From contig JAVHJL010000001.1 of the NCBI GenBank assembly GCA_036971715.1, positions 2,356,001 to 2,420,000 on the forward strand: a stretch of 64,000 bases of DNA, in the 5' to 3' direction. The DNA comes from Arthrobotrys musiformis. Taxonomy: Eukaryota > Ascomycota > Orbiliomycetes > Orbiliales > Orbiliaceae. The position numbers and the translations under genes are program-made. Positions 24,324 through 36,694 of this stretch are shown piece by piece. Numbering within the stretch: the first letter of the stretch is position 1; every line of letters begins with the position of its first letter. Below the pieces are notes generated by a model. The model worked only from the letters and a program-made list of their open reading frames with translations, had not been told where the DNA came from and made no database searches.

Positions 24324-24407
24324 TTACTACTACTGCTACTACCACTACTACTACTACCACTACTACTACTACCACTACTACTACTACCACTACTGCTACT
24401 GCTACTG
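24324..24407. repeat. (CTA/CCA/CTG)n trinucleotide microsatellite
   Basis: About 28 units of imperfect TAC/CTA triplets with interspersed CCA and CTG. Confidence 0.85.
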
Positions 24408-27400
24408 TCCTTCATTAGCTAACCGGCTAGCTAATTAGCAACGGGCTATTACAGGTAAACCCTTAAAGAATTATTTTTTTATTATTTTTTTATTATTTTA
24501 TTTTCACAATAGTTACACAAAACGACATAGATTCCTAGCCAAAATCACCAAAAAACCTCCTACTAAATCAGAATCACATATAAAATTTCGTTTATAGTGA
24601 AATCAAGCCCACCACCCTCGCTCAATATCGATTGATCAAGCTGCGAAATTCTTTGTAACTTATAATGTAGATGGTTGGAAGCCTAAGAAAACAGAAGTTG
24701 AATCCCTCCTTCAGCCTTACAGCCGAGCAACAGTGCAGGAACAATTGGTGGATAAGCATCTGATCATATACCGAATCTCAATATCTCCTAGCGAAGGTTT
24801 GTCTCACAATAATATCACAACATCTTTAATCCCAAAGAACGATAACTTTGATCAATTTTAACCAGCCCAGACTCTACAAGTTTTTTATTCACCTTGATTA
24901 TTATATTAGGGATTTCTAACTAGTCGATGTGATTTGGTACTATATTTGCGCTTTTTTTTCGGTGTAGCAGTACATATGACCATATGGCACGGCTCGGGGA
25001 GGAGGTCGCAGCCCGCCTGGCGCTCACGGCATTTGCGTCGCCGCCGTCGTCACCATCATCGCGGGATTACTGATAGGAGACTTATACCATGTATCAGGGC
25101 ATGGATACGGGTTTTGTCTTTTTTACCTCTTAAGCTTTTCATGTGGGCATCTTTCCTATACCGAATTTGATTGCGCCTACTCCACAAAAAATTGTCTGAG
25201 GGGACGGATTTTTTCATCCGATTATTGTAGTACCCCCCCAAAGAAAGCAAATATGTTTCCGCTTCCGATATAACCTGCTTATACCGTTTCCCTGGACGTC
25301 TTTTTTTTTTTTTTTTTTTTCCTTTTCTGTTTTTGTACGCCAATGCATCTAGACCCTTATGATCACAAGGTTCTATTTATTCTGGACGAATCTTTTTCTT
25401 TTCCTCCTCTGATTGGAATCGAATGCAAATGCAGTCGTACGTTTCTCACAGAGACGGAAGAGATAGTACAAAAGGGAATTGGGGCTCTTTTTAGCGCCCC
25501 TTCCACTTTCTCCCATTCCCATCAAAAGGAAAATGGGCATCGCATGCAGCGGCACGTGTGAGTATCAGGTCTCCATCTTGCAGGCACCCTGCGGCTGCAT
25601 GTAGCGATTGAGGCCATCACATCTTGGCACAAGACCTCTTTTTTTTTACTTTTCCAAAATGCGGGGCAGAAGGAAAAGAAAGCTAGGGCAAAGGGAAAAA
25701 GGTTCCCCCCCTCGTCTCGTCTCTATTGCAGTACTTCTGTCAGAAGGGAAGGAAAGAACCAGGATCTCCAGATCTCGTTGGGGCAAGAGCTTTTTTTTGG
25801 AGTATTGGCTACTACTATCAATTTAGATGGCCGGGTAGCGGGGCATTTACGCGGATTCCGTTGGCCGCGGATGAAGGACTCTTAGTAGAAAGTCGTTTCA
25901 ATATTTAAAAAATTTTTATAGTCTCTTAGCTAATTGCTCAGACCAAACTGGAGATGGTCAGACTGCTGTCTCTTGATATTTGTCTCTATTACCGTCATCG
26001 CGAGCGAGGGTTGGCAACGGGTAAAGTCGCTAGTGACGTCGACAAATTTGATTAAGGAAACTTCGACGATGACCCTGCTGCATTGGCCCTTTCGATTCGA
26101 ATTGGAACTTTTTCAAGGCTGGCTAGCGAAAACGGTCAAGACACGGCACATGGAAAGACGGACGGTCCTTTACCCTTGCCCATATGCATGCTTCTTTTCT
26201 TTTCTTTTCCTCTTCCTCGCGATGGACCCAGAAGTCCGGGGCGATAAAAAACCTCGTTAGCGTATAAAAAAGTATCAAAAAACCATGCCTTTCATAGTAG
26301 CTGATATCTTCTGCCTACTGGGAGAAGAAAAAAAAAAGAGTTACAGGTATATTCTCGGATTTCAAGGAGCCGGGAAATGGCTCGGCATGGATTAAAATTT
26401 TTCTTTCTCCCTCTTCCCCAATGGAATAAAAGGATAAAACGAAGTGGGAAAAATTGGAAGCGTCTCGATCTCAAAGAATGTCACGATGCTGGCCTGATCC
26501 TTCCTTCCCCAGCTTTGCTATCTCGCTGCAATGCGCATGCACTTCACTGGCGAGTTGGGAACTTTCGAAAGCAGGCGCAGGGGGGCCCGGGTTCGACGTA
26601 ACTTTTTACGTTTCTATATGTCACAATATTTTGCCTTGTAACTTTTTTTGAAAAGATTTTTATAGCCTGGTTTTCGTATCTTTTGATATCGGTCTAACCA
26701 AGTATACTATCTCAATGCACTCTGATACATCGGTTTTAAATGATTACGATTCGATGGAGCGATGCAATGAACCGTGTTATCTTAACAAGAAGGCAAGAGA
26801 TATAAAATCAAAAACTCTTTTTTATATAATATATGCCTCAAAGCTCCAGAAAACCTTTCAGGTTGTACAAAAAGTTTTCCCGCGCGTAAAAAGTTATAAA
26901 TTGTATTTTACCAGGCAATCTAGCACGAGGGAAATACATATATCCTGAGCTTTGTCATGAGTTCCCTCGTAAAAGAGTTCCTTATCAACGGGTCCCAGAG
27001 GTTACACTGGCGATCAAGTGCTCTCCTTTGCTGTTGGCTGTTTGGGTAATGAACTCGTAATGCTGCCAAGGATTGACTATATTAGGAATTGGGACATGGC
27101 CACAGCTTGGAACAAAAATTACGGTACGGAATACGGTACGGGAACGTTAGATTACAGAAGCTAGACGAAATGGCAAAATGATACATAAGTATTAAGTCAT
27201 GGCCTTTTTTTCAGCTGGATGTCGTCTGCGTCCTTGTTTCATAAGCGTGGCTTGGCTATGACTGGTTCTTATACTAGCTCTCTGTGCTATAGCTGTATAG
27301 ACGTATGGCATCGACATCGATTTGCTTCTGACATTGCATCGTCGATACGTTGCATAGTATAGATACTCTACCGACACGATAGTATTTAGAATAAATCCCT

Positions 27401-27548
27401 CAGCTTAAGCTTAGTTACTTCAGTATAATAGCAGAAGAGAGAGCAGAAACTAAAATATGCATGGGGATTCAAGCCCCAAGATCGACAGCGTTCACGTCTT
27501 CGTTCAAGGTACCTGATACGATTCCGAACAAGGATAGCTGTCAGAAAC

Positions 27549-27567
27549 TCTCTCTCTCTCTCTTTCG

Positions 27568-27600
<33 letters not shown>
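27549..27600. repeat. (TC)n followed by about 32 T
   Basis: CTCTCTCTCTCT then TTCGC and an unbroken T run to 27600. Confidence 0.85.
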
Positions 27601-30161
27601 CTTCCGCTATCGTGACATCGTGAAACAAACCTTGAAAAGTAACGACGACCAAGCAACACAACCACACAGAAAACCTGACTCCTCCCTTGGGAAGACTAAA
27701 AGGCCAAGGTTCTTCACATGTGCTTTTCCTCTTTAGGATTCATTGGCGTCAAGTGTGCGGGACTTTTAGGAAGGAAGGACATCAATCAAGGTCAACATGA
27801 GCTAACAGGACCATTCGGTAAGTCGTGGCTTCGGAAGTGAAAACTGGCCCGGGCAATTGGTAACCATACAGCGATTGCAGCTTTAAATGTTAACTATGCC
27901 GAGGGGGAGGGTTGCATATTGAGGTAGACTCAAGAGGCCCACTCGGATCGATGGATATGGCATGGAGCTGGGGGCATGCCGTATCTCTTCATGATGCCCG
28001 GAAGCGTCTACTCGGCACGTCGAACCACAGCCGTACAGCTGCACATACGACTACAAGAGTCTTTTTTTGAAATTTCTCTAGATTACTACCTTCGCGATCT
28101 CCGTTTTGTAGATCAGGTGGGAAGGCCCGCGTCGATATGGCTGCTATGCATGTCTGATGTCAGGCTGACATGTGGTGCAGGTGCAACTTTTGTGTCTCTG
28201 TCCTGTCCTGTCCTATCTGTACCAGTCCAGCCCAGTCCAGCTTATAGCTCCATGCTACATGCTACAGGCGGACATACGTACTTGCATACATACAACTTCC
28301 GGGGGGGACAGATATGCTTCAGGACAAGGGCAAAACGGGAGCACTACTACCAAGACTCGTCGGTACCTGTCGGTCTAGCCTTTTTGCTCCAAGCGACTAA
28401 CGACGACGACGACACGATGATAAAGTGTTCACGATGTTCCGAAACCAATTGCGTCGGTTCATGCACACACACAGCCAGCCTTGTGCCAACGTGGATCCAA
28501 CAAGGGAAGAAAGATAGACTTACGTCCAGCCAAGTCCGGGTAGGCTATCCTGCAACATTTAGCTTAGTTTCCCTCCCGTTCGTTTTGCTTTGCTTGTCGT
28601 CAACAGGCAAATACGTACACTAACTGCGGTCATTTTTCACAACAAGACAAGCAGAGTAGTAATCCAATCGATAGCCCTTGTTCAACCGACCAAGAAGGCT
28701 AACTGGTAAGGTTGGCGGGGCAGGCCTTGGTTCGATCCATCGAGGGTCGATTGGATTATCGTTGTTTAAAAACGTGCCCATGTCCATGAATCTCAACCCA
28801 GATATTTCGTTTCTCGCCCTAGTTCTTCCATTCTTGACGAGGTGCATCTTGCATTCCTTCTTTTTATTTATTTTTTTGCTTCTCAACCCTCCAAGGTTTT
28901 TTATATTTCCCCACAGCTAGCGCCGACGCACCTCCATTTTGCATTTGACCGAAAAAAATTTCAGGATCTTGAATCAAGAAGACAATCTTCTTTTTTTTTT
29001 TCCTGAATTCGCTCTTATATTTATAACAAAAGCAAGGTCATCAAAAAGGCCTCATCTGACAAGGCCTGTTCAAATCTGTGCCTGTGCTTTAAGCGGAGAC
29101 AATCCAACCGGAACAAGATACCAGACTTTCCTTGTGCATGAATTGCCACTACCACTGATACCAGGGAACGGATTACTTCCTACTGCGACCAACTTTTTTC
29201 GTGATAACAAGGAGCGAAAAAAATAAAATAAAACCTGAGAACTGAATCTCTGATTTCTGACCTGCACAATCCAGTCAGAAATTAACCTGGCCGCGGTGGA
29301 CCTCCTCGGCTGGAGCTGAAACAGAACAATCCCTGCAGAGGGATTACCGAACCTGGGAAAACAGCAGTTTGCATAGACGACCTTCTCGCAAATTGTCTGG
29401 CTTTTTTTTATTTGATTTTTCTCGAAGATTGCATTGAGGCATTTGGGAAGGGAAGAATCAACCTATTCGGAACGGATTTTCTTTGCTGCATTTCCTGGAT
29501 CCAGTAAGGGACGATAGGATACGGTGCCTCTTTCCTGGCAGAGCCACAGCCCTGCAGAAACCGTGCAGTGCAGCCTCAGCTTTTTCATTTCATTGGGCTT
29601 CTGTATCAATTTATATTCTTCAGACGAAGGGTTTCTTACCAAGTCTTCTTTTTTTTTTCCTATTTAACAACTTTCTTCTCGAAGACAGTGACCCCACGAG
29701 CTCCCTCATTTTTATATTAACGTCCCGAGGAGACCCCATTTTTTGAATTCTCGGAATATCTCTCCCCCATTGCAAACTAGACGCTCTCGCTTGCTCCCGT
29801 TGTCCGGTGCTTTCTTCTTTTTCTAGTTCTTTCCCTTCGAACACCTTTTTTCTTTACCACCCGGAATATTCCTTTTCTATCTTTGGCTCAGCCCTTTCGT
29901 CCTGAAACCCGCCCGGACATCGACTTACCACACAATCAACACACAAAAGATACCGGCCCCAGCAGCCCCCCCTTCCCCAGGAACATCTTATATCATCGTT
30001 CAATTAATCGCTCAGACCAGGTCACGGGGTATCCATCGCGCTATACCACTTACTGCCAGATCTATCTTACATCCACAAGCTGCAAGGCCGGAAAAATTAT
30101 ATATAAAAAGGTTTAGATAAAAGAAATTTTTTTCGAAAGTTTTTTGAAAAAAAAAAAAAAG

Positions 30162-31121
30162 ATGGATTCGGTAGCCGCGGTTGTTCAGCAGCAGTCATCG
30201 TCATCTTTCGATTCTCCATCGCCGTTGTTATTACCGGAAAGGCTTAACCTAGAGAATCCCGACGGCATTACTTCCCTATCAAACACATCTAAGACTTTCC
30301 TTTCCGTCTCCGGCGCTGCTGCTCCTCCACTAAGCACCTCGGGTTTTACCCCACTACCCACTCGCCCGTCAGTAATCACAAACAAGATGACACCTTATAA
30401 TTGCATCCCCAGGTCCGAGGTAAGAGACACAAAACGTCTCTTGACCAGATTGCCTTCCATCAAGAACGAAAGAAGAAACAAGGCATCTTCTAGTGGATCA
30501 TCTACTCCGGACCTCTCCAGATCGAGTTCTACAACCACAAGTACCACGCCGGTTCTGTCACCTGAATCTATTTCGGACTCTCTTTCTTCCCATTCTTCTT
30601 CTGAAATCTCCTGCTATAAGGTTGTTGCCAGGAAACGATCAATGGATAGCATTGCCTCTAGTGATAATAGCAGTCAGTACTCGTGTCTTGCTAAGGACGA
30701 CCAGTACCTGCTTCACCTTAAGGATGTCGAGGGCATGTCGTGTTGGAGCGATATCGCCGAAAGGATGTGCCAGAAGGGATACTTTGTTCAGCAGAGAGGA
30801 TTGAGAACGAGGTATTGCATCCTTAAGCGGGATTTGGACCTCTCTGTAAGTTACTCTTTCTCCATTTCAATTTAACAAGGGAGAAACATTTGCTAATTGG
30901 TTTTGTTATAGCTTCAACGCTCTATGGAGAATCTCGTCAACATCCAAAGCGAAGTTGATGAAGTGCTCGGCTCGAGTAGCTGCCCCGTCCGAAGACTTGC
31001 TTCGTTTAAGAACAAGAAGATCGGAGGCAACCTTCGGGTCTACGACGAGGAAGACGAAGCCGTGGATCCTCGTGTATGGGACGATCTCGCGGCTTCGCTG
31101 CAGGCAAGCGGACTGAGATGA
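30162..31121 (+). CDS. putative Myb/SANT-like DNA-binding protein (297 aa)
   Basis: Two exons, 30162-30845 and 30912-31121. They join in phase 0 across a 66-bp intron (GTAAGT...GTTATAG). The first 150 residues are Ser/Thr/Pro-rich and disordered. At about 180-228 lies a compact segment, YLLHLKDVEGMSCWSDIAERM followed by G...RTRYCILKR. It has the spacing of the small fungal Myb/SANT-like domain in which 'L.LK..eg.sW.dIa..m' is followed by 'vr.RY..LK'. The second exon adds a short charged tail with VDPRVWDDLAASL. A DNA-binding role is inferred from that resemblance. The ATG follows a run of A. It sits at the edge of a 7-kb gene-free region, typical of heavily regulated transcription-factor genes. 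Confidence 0.72.
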
Positions 31122-33954
31122 TCCTTCCTTCCTTCAACCGACCTAGTTTGCAAGAACGCATATATTTTCTTTCCCTTTTCCTTGATTAATCTTATTATAT
31201 TTCTCTCTCGGCTTCTTGGATCTTTCTCAGCATCAGTATGCCTGTTTTTCTCTATTATTTTGTCTCCATTCCTATTCTTATTTTCTCTTCACGTCCGGAT
31301 TATGATACCTGTGCGCTGCGTACTGTTGGATAACTTATACCCGCATCGAAATTGTTTTTAATCATGTTGATTAGTTTTTTTTCTTCTTATCTTCACCTAC
31401 CGCGCACACACACTCTTTCCCTACGATTTTCCTTTCCTTACGGCATTTTCACCTTTGGCATCGTTTATGACTCTAGCGTTCATTTTTTATCCTTATTTTT
31501 CGTTATGCGTACTGGGATTAAAGGTTTTACTACAAGCGCCTGCTTTTTACTCAAAATTATTCCTCATTACACTGTATTTTCCCGTTACAAAGCCTCGTGG
31601 CTAATTCCCCTTTTTTTGTTTTAACCCTTCACAGGATGTTCCTTTTTTTTGTTGTGACTTGTCAACTTCTTTTTTTTTTTTTTGTTTTTTTTTTTCCATT
31701 TGGGTTTTGATGATGAAATTCTTCCATTCCTAACGAGCTGCGGTCAACCACTACAAAAATCTCCACTTTTCTTCGGGAAACAAAAAATACATATGGTCAT
31801 TATCCCTTTTTTCTTCCCACTCTGCTAAAAGTTCTTTGTGCCGCATTTTGTTTCTTATTATTTTTATTATTGGTGGTGGTGGGGTTGTTTTATTCGTGCC
31901 TATACACGGGGTACACATATCACACCCACTAAAGAATGTTTAACCCGTCCAATCACTGCCGGGGCCGTCGACACGAATACGATCACGAAAAAGGCAGCCA
32001 AAATTCTGGGCTTAACTCCTTTATATTTTTGTATAGTTACTATCCTTACGGGTTTATTCTTCACTTTATCCTTTTATCACATGCATAAAATTTTCTCAAA
32101 AAAAACACAGAAAAGGATTGGAAATCATGTTTTTAAAAAAAGTGTAGGGTTTGGAAAATGCAAAGTTGATATCAAAATGAATCCTATTAACTAAGAAATA
32201 TGGGGTAAAGCGATAGAATAACAGGCGTCATTAAAACCCCGTGGTTTATGATGAAATAAGCTTAGTTTCTCCACTGTAGTACTACTTTTAACAGTCCAAT
32301 ATAAAAAAGTTGGGTATGAATTGTGCAATTGCGGTAACGTGCTGCGGAGCTCTAGCTTTATCACGACAACCGATCGAATGAGCGTTGATATGAGTTGGCC
32401 ATGCAGGTAATTGGAAACTCAACCTATTCACAGACATTAAAAAAAAACACCCCGATCGTGAATACATATTACAGATCAGAGGGGCCAGGGGTGGCTTTTC
32501 GAAATTTCCCATGATCACTGTGAACCAGAGAATCCTTCAGTCATCCGTAGCTATAGCTTGGAAGTCAAGTATAGTGATAAAATTTTTTGTTCTCGTGGAA
32601 TATTCTATATCTTATCATTGGTGTATAATATATGCAGGAGACAAACAGGCATACATAGCTAGGTTTAATTTTTTTTTTCTTTTATGCGAGTGCGATCGGT
32701 TTTTGGGGCGAGAGTTAGGCAGGATCCTGGGATATACATACATCGTCGGAATGTGATTTGTGGAGCACTCGTAGGCGACTTTTGGGTGTACGAGTTATTT
32801 CGTCTACGGGGTCCTCTTTCATGGGATTTTTTTGGAACTTCAGGGAACGTGGTATGCGTATGTACATACAAGGGCCATTAGGGAGGGGGGAAAACAGGTG
32901 GTTCCAAAAGGAACGGTGGAAGGTGCATGATGGATGTAGCTGTACCTTGAGGGTATGTAGTAAATTCACGAAGCTCGTGGGGAGGATATATTGCTTCGTA
33001 TATACCTGTGCGATCTAGGAACCTTGCATGAACCCTTTTCCCACCGCTGAGGGTTTAAATTTTGGAGCTAGGGAGTATGGACTAGGTATGATATCACGAG
33101 GTCACGAGGCGGGGTTTATGCATCTACGGCGTTTTGTGGTAGACGAGGTATGTGCATGAACTCCGCTGTCAAGTAGTGTGTGTTAGGCCTATAGGAAGAG
33201 GCGGGGAAGCTAGGCGTAGTTGCTGGCTTGATCGTTTCTTTTTGGGATACTGGTGCATATGGGCGCCTAGCTAGTTGGGATTTGGGGTTGGATCTTATGA
33301 TCTTGATTCCAGACCTTTGGTTTGGACTGGTCCTTGCGGGGTTCGGCCTAGATATCGAGATTGTCGAAGATAATACTGCAGCTGCAGTGGCAAAATACCC
33401 GGATCTACGTGCGGAACCACCCTGGGGGTCTGGGTTAATTCGAGACAACTGTGGAACTTCAATTGTCGACGTCTGGCTTAGAGGTTGGAAATGCTGCCTA
33501 TCGAACACAGAACAATACGGTCCAAGGCACCGGTTGAAGATGGTCGTGATATACCTAGGTATTCATCAACCTCTTAAGCTCTTGGGCCTGAAATACTGGA
33601 GTTTGTGTAACTCTAGTTTTCAATTGGGGCCATGGGGTCGACCGAGGCGATCTCTTGTCGTGTAACACGGTCCCTCATATTTCAAATTTAAACTACCTTC
33701 AAGATTCTAGGCTTAAGCTTCTCGTAGACTGAAGCACGGCACTGGTCTGCAGTCTGGTGCGTAGATTGGACGAGCATTATAAGAGTACATCTCCATAATC
33801 GATATAAAAATGTCTATCGTCATGGGCAGAGGAAGCACGTCGATTCGGTGTCATAGCATGCTAGCATCGATATCAAAACCTCAATTCCAGCCATATCGAT
33901 ATCGTGGTCGGCATTGCTACGAAATACAGCACTGAACCCCCAAACTTCGAAATC
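31122..33954. other. gene-free interval
   Basis: The left part is T-rich 3' DNA of the Myb-like gene (T runs near 31670-31696). Frames at 31838-32194, 33228-33665 and 33116-33508 (minus) lack ATG starts or family features. The right end has the promoter of the small secreted protein. Confidence 0.5.
33803..33810 (+). promoter_or_regulatory. TATA box
   Basis: TATAAAAA, 145 bp upstream of the ATG at 33955, the same spacing as the TATA box of the 4-Cys secreted-protein gene. Confidence 0.5.
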
Positions 33955-34227
33955 ATGACAAAAAGCGTCTTCACGGTCTCGCTGTTGATGGTAGCATTTG
34001 CTCGTATAGCAAAATGCCTACCCACAAGCTATAGCGCGGACCTACCTGAACACCATATCGGTATGAAACCCCGTACTCCAATCTTTATATATTCCCAGAA
34101 AGGAAGAACGCTGAACAGGACCGGCCTAGACATCCGAGACTTCAAATACAAATCCCCAAACGGCCCACTATCCACCCGTTCAACCCTCGAAAACCGTGCG
34201 AATAAATGCACAAATCTTGGAAGTTAG
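33955..34227 (+). CDS. small secreted protein candidate (90 aa)
   Basis: Single open frame with ATG at 33955 (AATCATG). Residues 1-21 form a signal peptide (VFTVSLLMVAFARIAKC). The mature part is basic, about 70 residues, with one cysteine near the C-terminus besides the one at the predicted cleavage site. It has one N-glycosylation sequon (NRT). A TATA box lies 145 bp upstream. I recognise no family. A downstream intron extending the protein cannot be excluded. Confidence 0.45.
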   Translation: MTKSVFTVSLLMVAFARIAKCLPTSYSADLPEHHIGMKPRTPIFIYSQKGRTLNRTGLDIRDFKYKSPNGPLSTRSTLENRANKCTNLGS

Positions 34228-35210
34228 CCCCCCCCTTTCGACTGGAGTATAGTAGAGATGAAAGAGCTAATACTATCCTTGGGTATTAGACAAATGTACG
34301 GAAGAGAACAACTGCGGATCAGCTAGTAACGGGTGTAGGTGTGTGGTCGTCAGAACGGCCCCGAGCGTAGGACAGGGACTTGTGGCGATAGCTGGTGATG
34401 TAGTTGGCGTGCTGATTCCTGAGGAGGGCGTTTGCTTGTATATTCCGATCAATTGATAGCTGGGAGAGACATCATTTTGCAATATTCACCGGCTGGACCG
34501 GTATACTGGTGGTTATAGGAAGTTTGAAAGGGACAATGATCTGGGGAGAAGAAGAGCTTTAGTGTAGTATCCAAAGCTGCGTATTAGGGGCCAAGATCGA
34601 ATTCGGTTAAGCACACTCTCGGGGTTCAGCACCTTGAGAGGGTTCACTCTTTAACTCAATTGGGTTTTGAACATCAAAATCTTGTGTAGGGCAACCTAGC
34701 TTGCCATTGTTAGAATTGACTAGGTATCAGTGGTTTTGTTTTTTAAAGCTACGTACAGTAAAGGGGATAGAGGATTCCACCATGTGTATAACAACCATCG
34801 AAATCTTCAACGAATAAGGGCCGGAGAAGCTTCGAAGCAACGAGTGAAAAACAAGGGAAGACATCGCCTATTTGGTTGGAAAGAAGCATCGAGCATTTGA
34901 GGAAGGGAGGAAGGCATTATTATAGGAGCACAAAGGAGAACCAGAATGATCCTAGGGAGATAAAAAGAGTACGAGAAGGGAAACTCCAAGGAACACCGGC
35001 GAAAAGAGAAGAAAGGGAGAAGAAGAAGACGAAGAGGAAAAGACGAGATGTGATAAGATGGGATTCCTCCACTTGACTTTTATCAATTCTAAAATCGAGA
35101 GAGAGCGTAGGACCATTTATTTAATCGATAGACAGTTAACCTCTCTAAGAAGAGGGAGACCGTTTTTCGACAATAATAACGGAACGGATGTAGATATTAT
35201 TAAGCCGCGT
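34228..35210. other. intergenic
   Basis: 3' flanks of two convergent genes (the small secreted protein and SUMO). Purine-rich near 34900-35050. No supported gene. Confidence 0.45.
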
Positions 35211-35806
35211 CTACCAAGAGCCTCCGATTTGTTCCTGATGGACCTCCAAGGTGTCACCATCTTGCATATCAAGCTAAAAGAGACAGCTAAGTTAGCCTCG
35301 ACCCTAAAATTGCACTGCCATAACTATATACCGTCACTTAATCACGAAGTGCCTAGCCACATAGCCTAGCTACGTAGCTACTTAGGTAACCATCCAGCCA
35401 AGGAGGTGGCATGCTAAGCACACTAGTATTGGCGTGGCTCTGATACTACCAGCACCAACAGCCGGAAAAGCTGGTTTAGGTGCATCAATCGAGCCGAGAT
35501 CGTGCAGGGTACATAGAGACGAAAGTCGCGAACTTAAAAGCAAAGGTGGCAAATCAGAGAGAAGGAACTCACAGTATCGGGCGTATCGCCTGGCTGCACT
35601 CTGGACCCGTCGAAAAGGAACCTGACGGTGGTGGGAGACTTTCCCTGACGTTCGCAAAACGCGTCCATCAACTTCTTCAGTTGGGTGGAACGTTTGATCT
35701 TGAAAAAGACCTCGTTGTTATTGTCGGTGACCTTGATATTGAGGTGCTCGCTGGCTCCCTCTGGTCCCTCATTCTTCTGAGGTGGCGCGGGAGATGAATC
35801 CGACAT
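35211..35806 (-). CDS. SMT3: SUMO (Smt3/Pmt3 ubiquitin-like modifier), 98 aa
   Basis: Ubiquitin-like protein conjugated to lysines of nuclear and other proteins. Exon 1 is 35573-35806 and exon 2 is 35211-35273. They join in phase 0 across a 299-bp intron (GTGAGT...CTTTAG) that is far longer than others here. The protein has a short disordered N-terminus and then the beta-grasp fold (HLNIKVTDNNNEVFFKIK, KKLMDAFCERQG, VRFLFDGSRV, DTPDTLDMQDGDTLEVHQEQ). It ends in IGGSW, so removal of two residues (SW) by an Ulp-type protease exposes the Gly95-Gly96 tail. The last exon encodes only the final 20 residues, including the di-glycine. Retaining the intron gives a 90-residue product that lacks it. Confidence 0.95.
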
Positions 35807-36694
35807 TTTGTATGGATAATGATGTTACTTGGACTGTTCTTTTCGTCTGAAGGGACGCGGGAAGTAGGACAGATTGGATGAAGTGAGAAGAAGAAGGATG
35901 ATGGAGATTAAAATAAGGCCGTAAAGATTTTTCTTCTGAACAGTCTATCTGGCTGAATCGATTGCGGGGAAACCGGATGCTCTCGTTCTTGTGAGAATGA
36001 AAACAGAAGGAAAAGGAGAAGAGAACAAGCCGAAGAGCTCTAGACAGACTGCACTTATATACGGAAGGGAGTCCTGGAAGGATCTAGAAGACTGAGAGAC
36101 CTCAACGAGCTCGGAGCCTTGCAGACGATATATAATTGGGGGGAGGAGGTGGAGGTTGTCTTTGTGGCGGGCGTGTGTGTGGTGTGGTGGGGGGTTGAGG
36201 AGGGCGTTTGATTGTGTGTGTGGTGGAGGGGAAGAGTGGAAGCGGGAAGTGGAAGCTGGGAGACGTGATGTGCGTAAAGTAGCTGCTGCCAGTGAGTTCT
36301 GCGCTGCAATTGTGTCACGTGAGCGTGGTTAGGTCAGCCAGTTGGCGGTGGTTTCCCCATCACAATGGGCCTTTTGACCGCTCTCCAGAGCCTGTATCAT
36401 GGTCCCTGCAGGGGACAGTTTGCCCATTCCTGCAGGTATCCTTTGCCTAGTTCACTTTTTCGCCCCGAATTACAAACATCGCGGAAATTGCCGGCTGCCG
36501 TTGTATTCATGGTCTATCTGGTCTGTGGATAATATACAATATCATAGGTGTATATATCCGTCATAGTATAGCGGATATATGTACTGTGTGGAGATATACA
36601 AGGGACTATGGTACGTTGATGTAGACATTCTACACCGCAGTATATATCTCGAGACTGACAGAAGACTATCACTTGATACGGTAGGGAATATCAG
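35807..36694. other. intergenic between divergent SUMO and CMC4
   Basis: Shared upstream region of about 0.9 kb with GT/GGTGTG-rich sequence near 36160-36230 and a perfect CCTGCAGG near 36404. The missing first exon of CMC4 must lie in its right part. Confidence 0.45.

Larger units (their letters stand above)
22763..30161. other. 7.4-kb gene-free region, T-tract and microsatellite rich
   Basis: Many short frames but no supported gene. Notable contents are an ATG-less open stretch of 85 codons at 24604-24861, a (CTA/CTG)n tract at 24324-24407, and poly-T runs at 25301-25320 and 27569-27600. A 215-codon ORF at 27976-28623 has no family features. The right end (about 29880-30161) is likely the leader of the Myb-like gene. 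Long noncoding transcripts are possible. Confidence 0.5.

Noticed and set aside
27976..28623. 215-codon ORF with an ATG in the long gene-free region
   Set aside because: No recognisable domain, erratic composition, tandem CCTGT/CCAGT repeats inside; probably chance.
31838..32194. 118-codon frame with a hydrophobic segment
   Set aside because: Begins at GTG, T/A-rich surroundings and no splice support; hydrophobicity follows from base composition.
33116..33665. Overlapping frames on both strands (145 and 130 codons)
   Set aside because: Neither starts with ATG, they mirror each other and show no motif.
35058..35369. Plus-strand frame overlapping the last SUMO exon
   Set aside because: Antisense to a confirmed exon and without family features.
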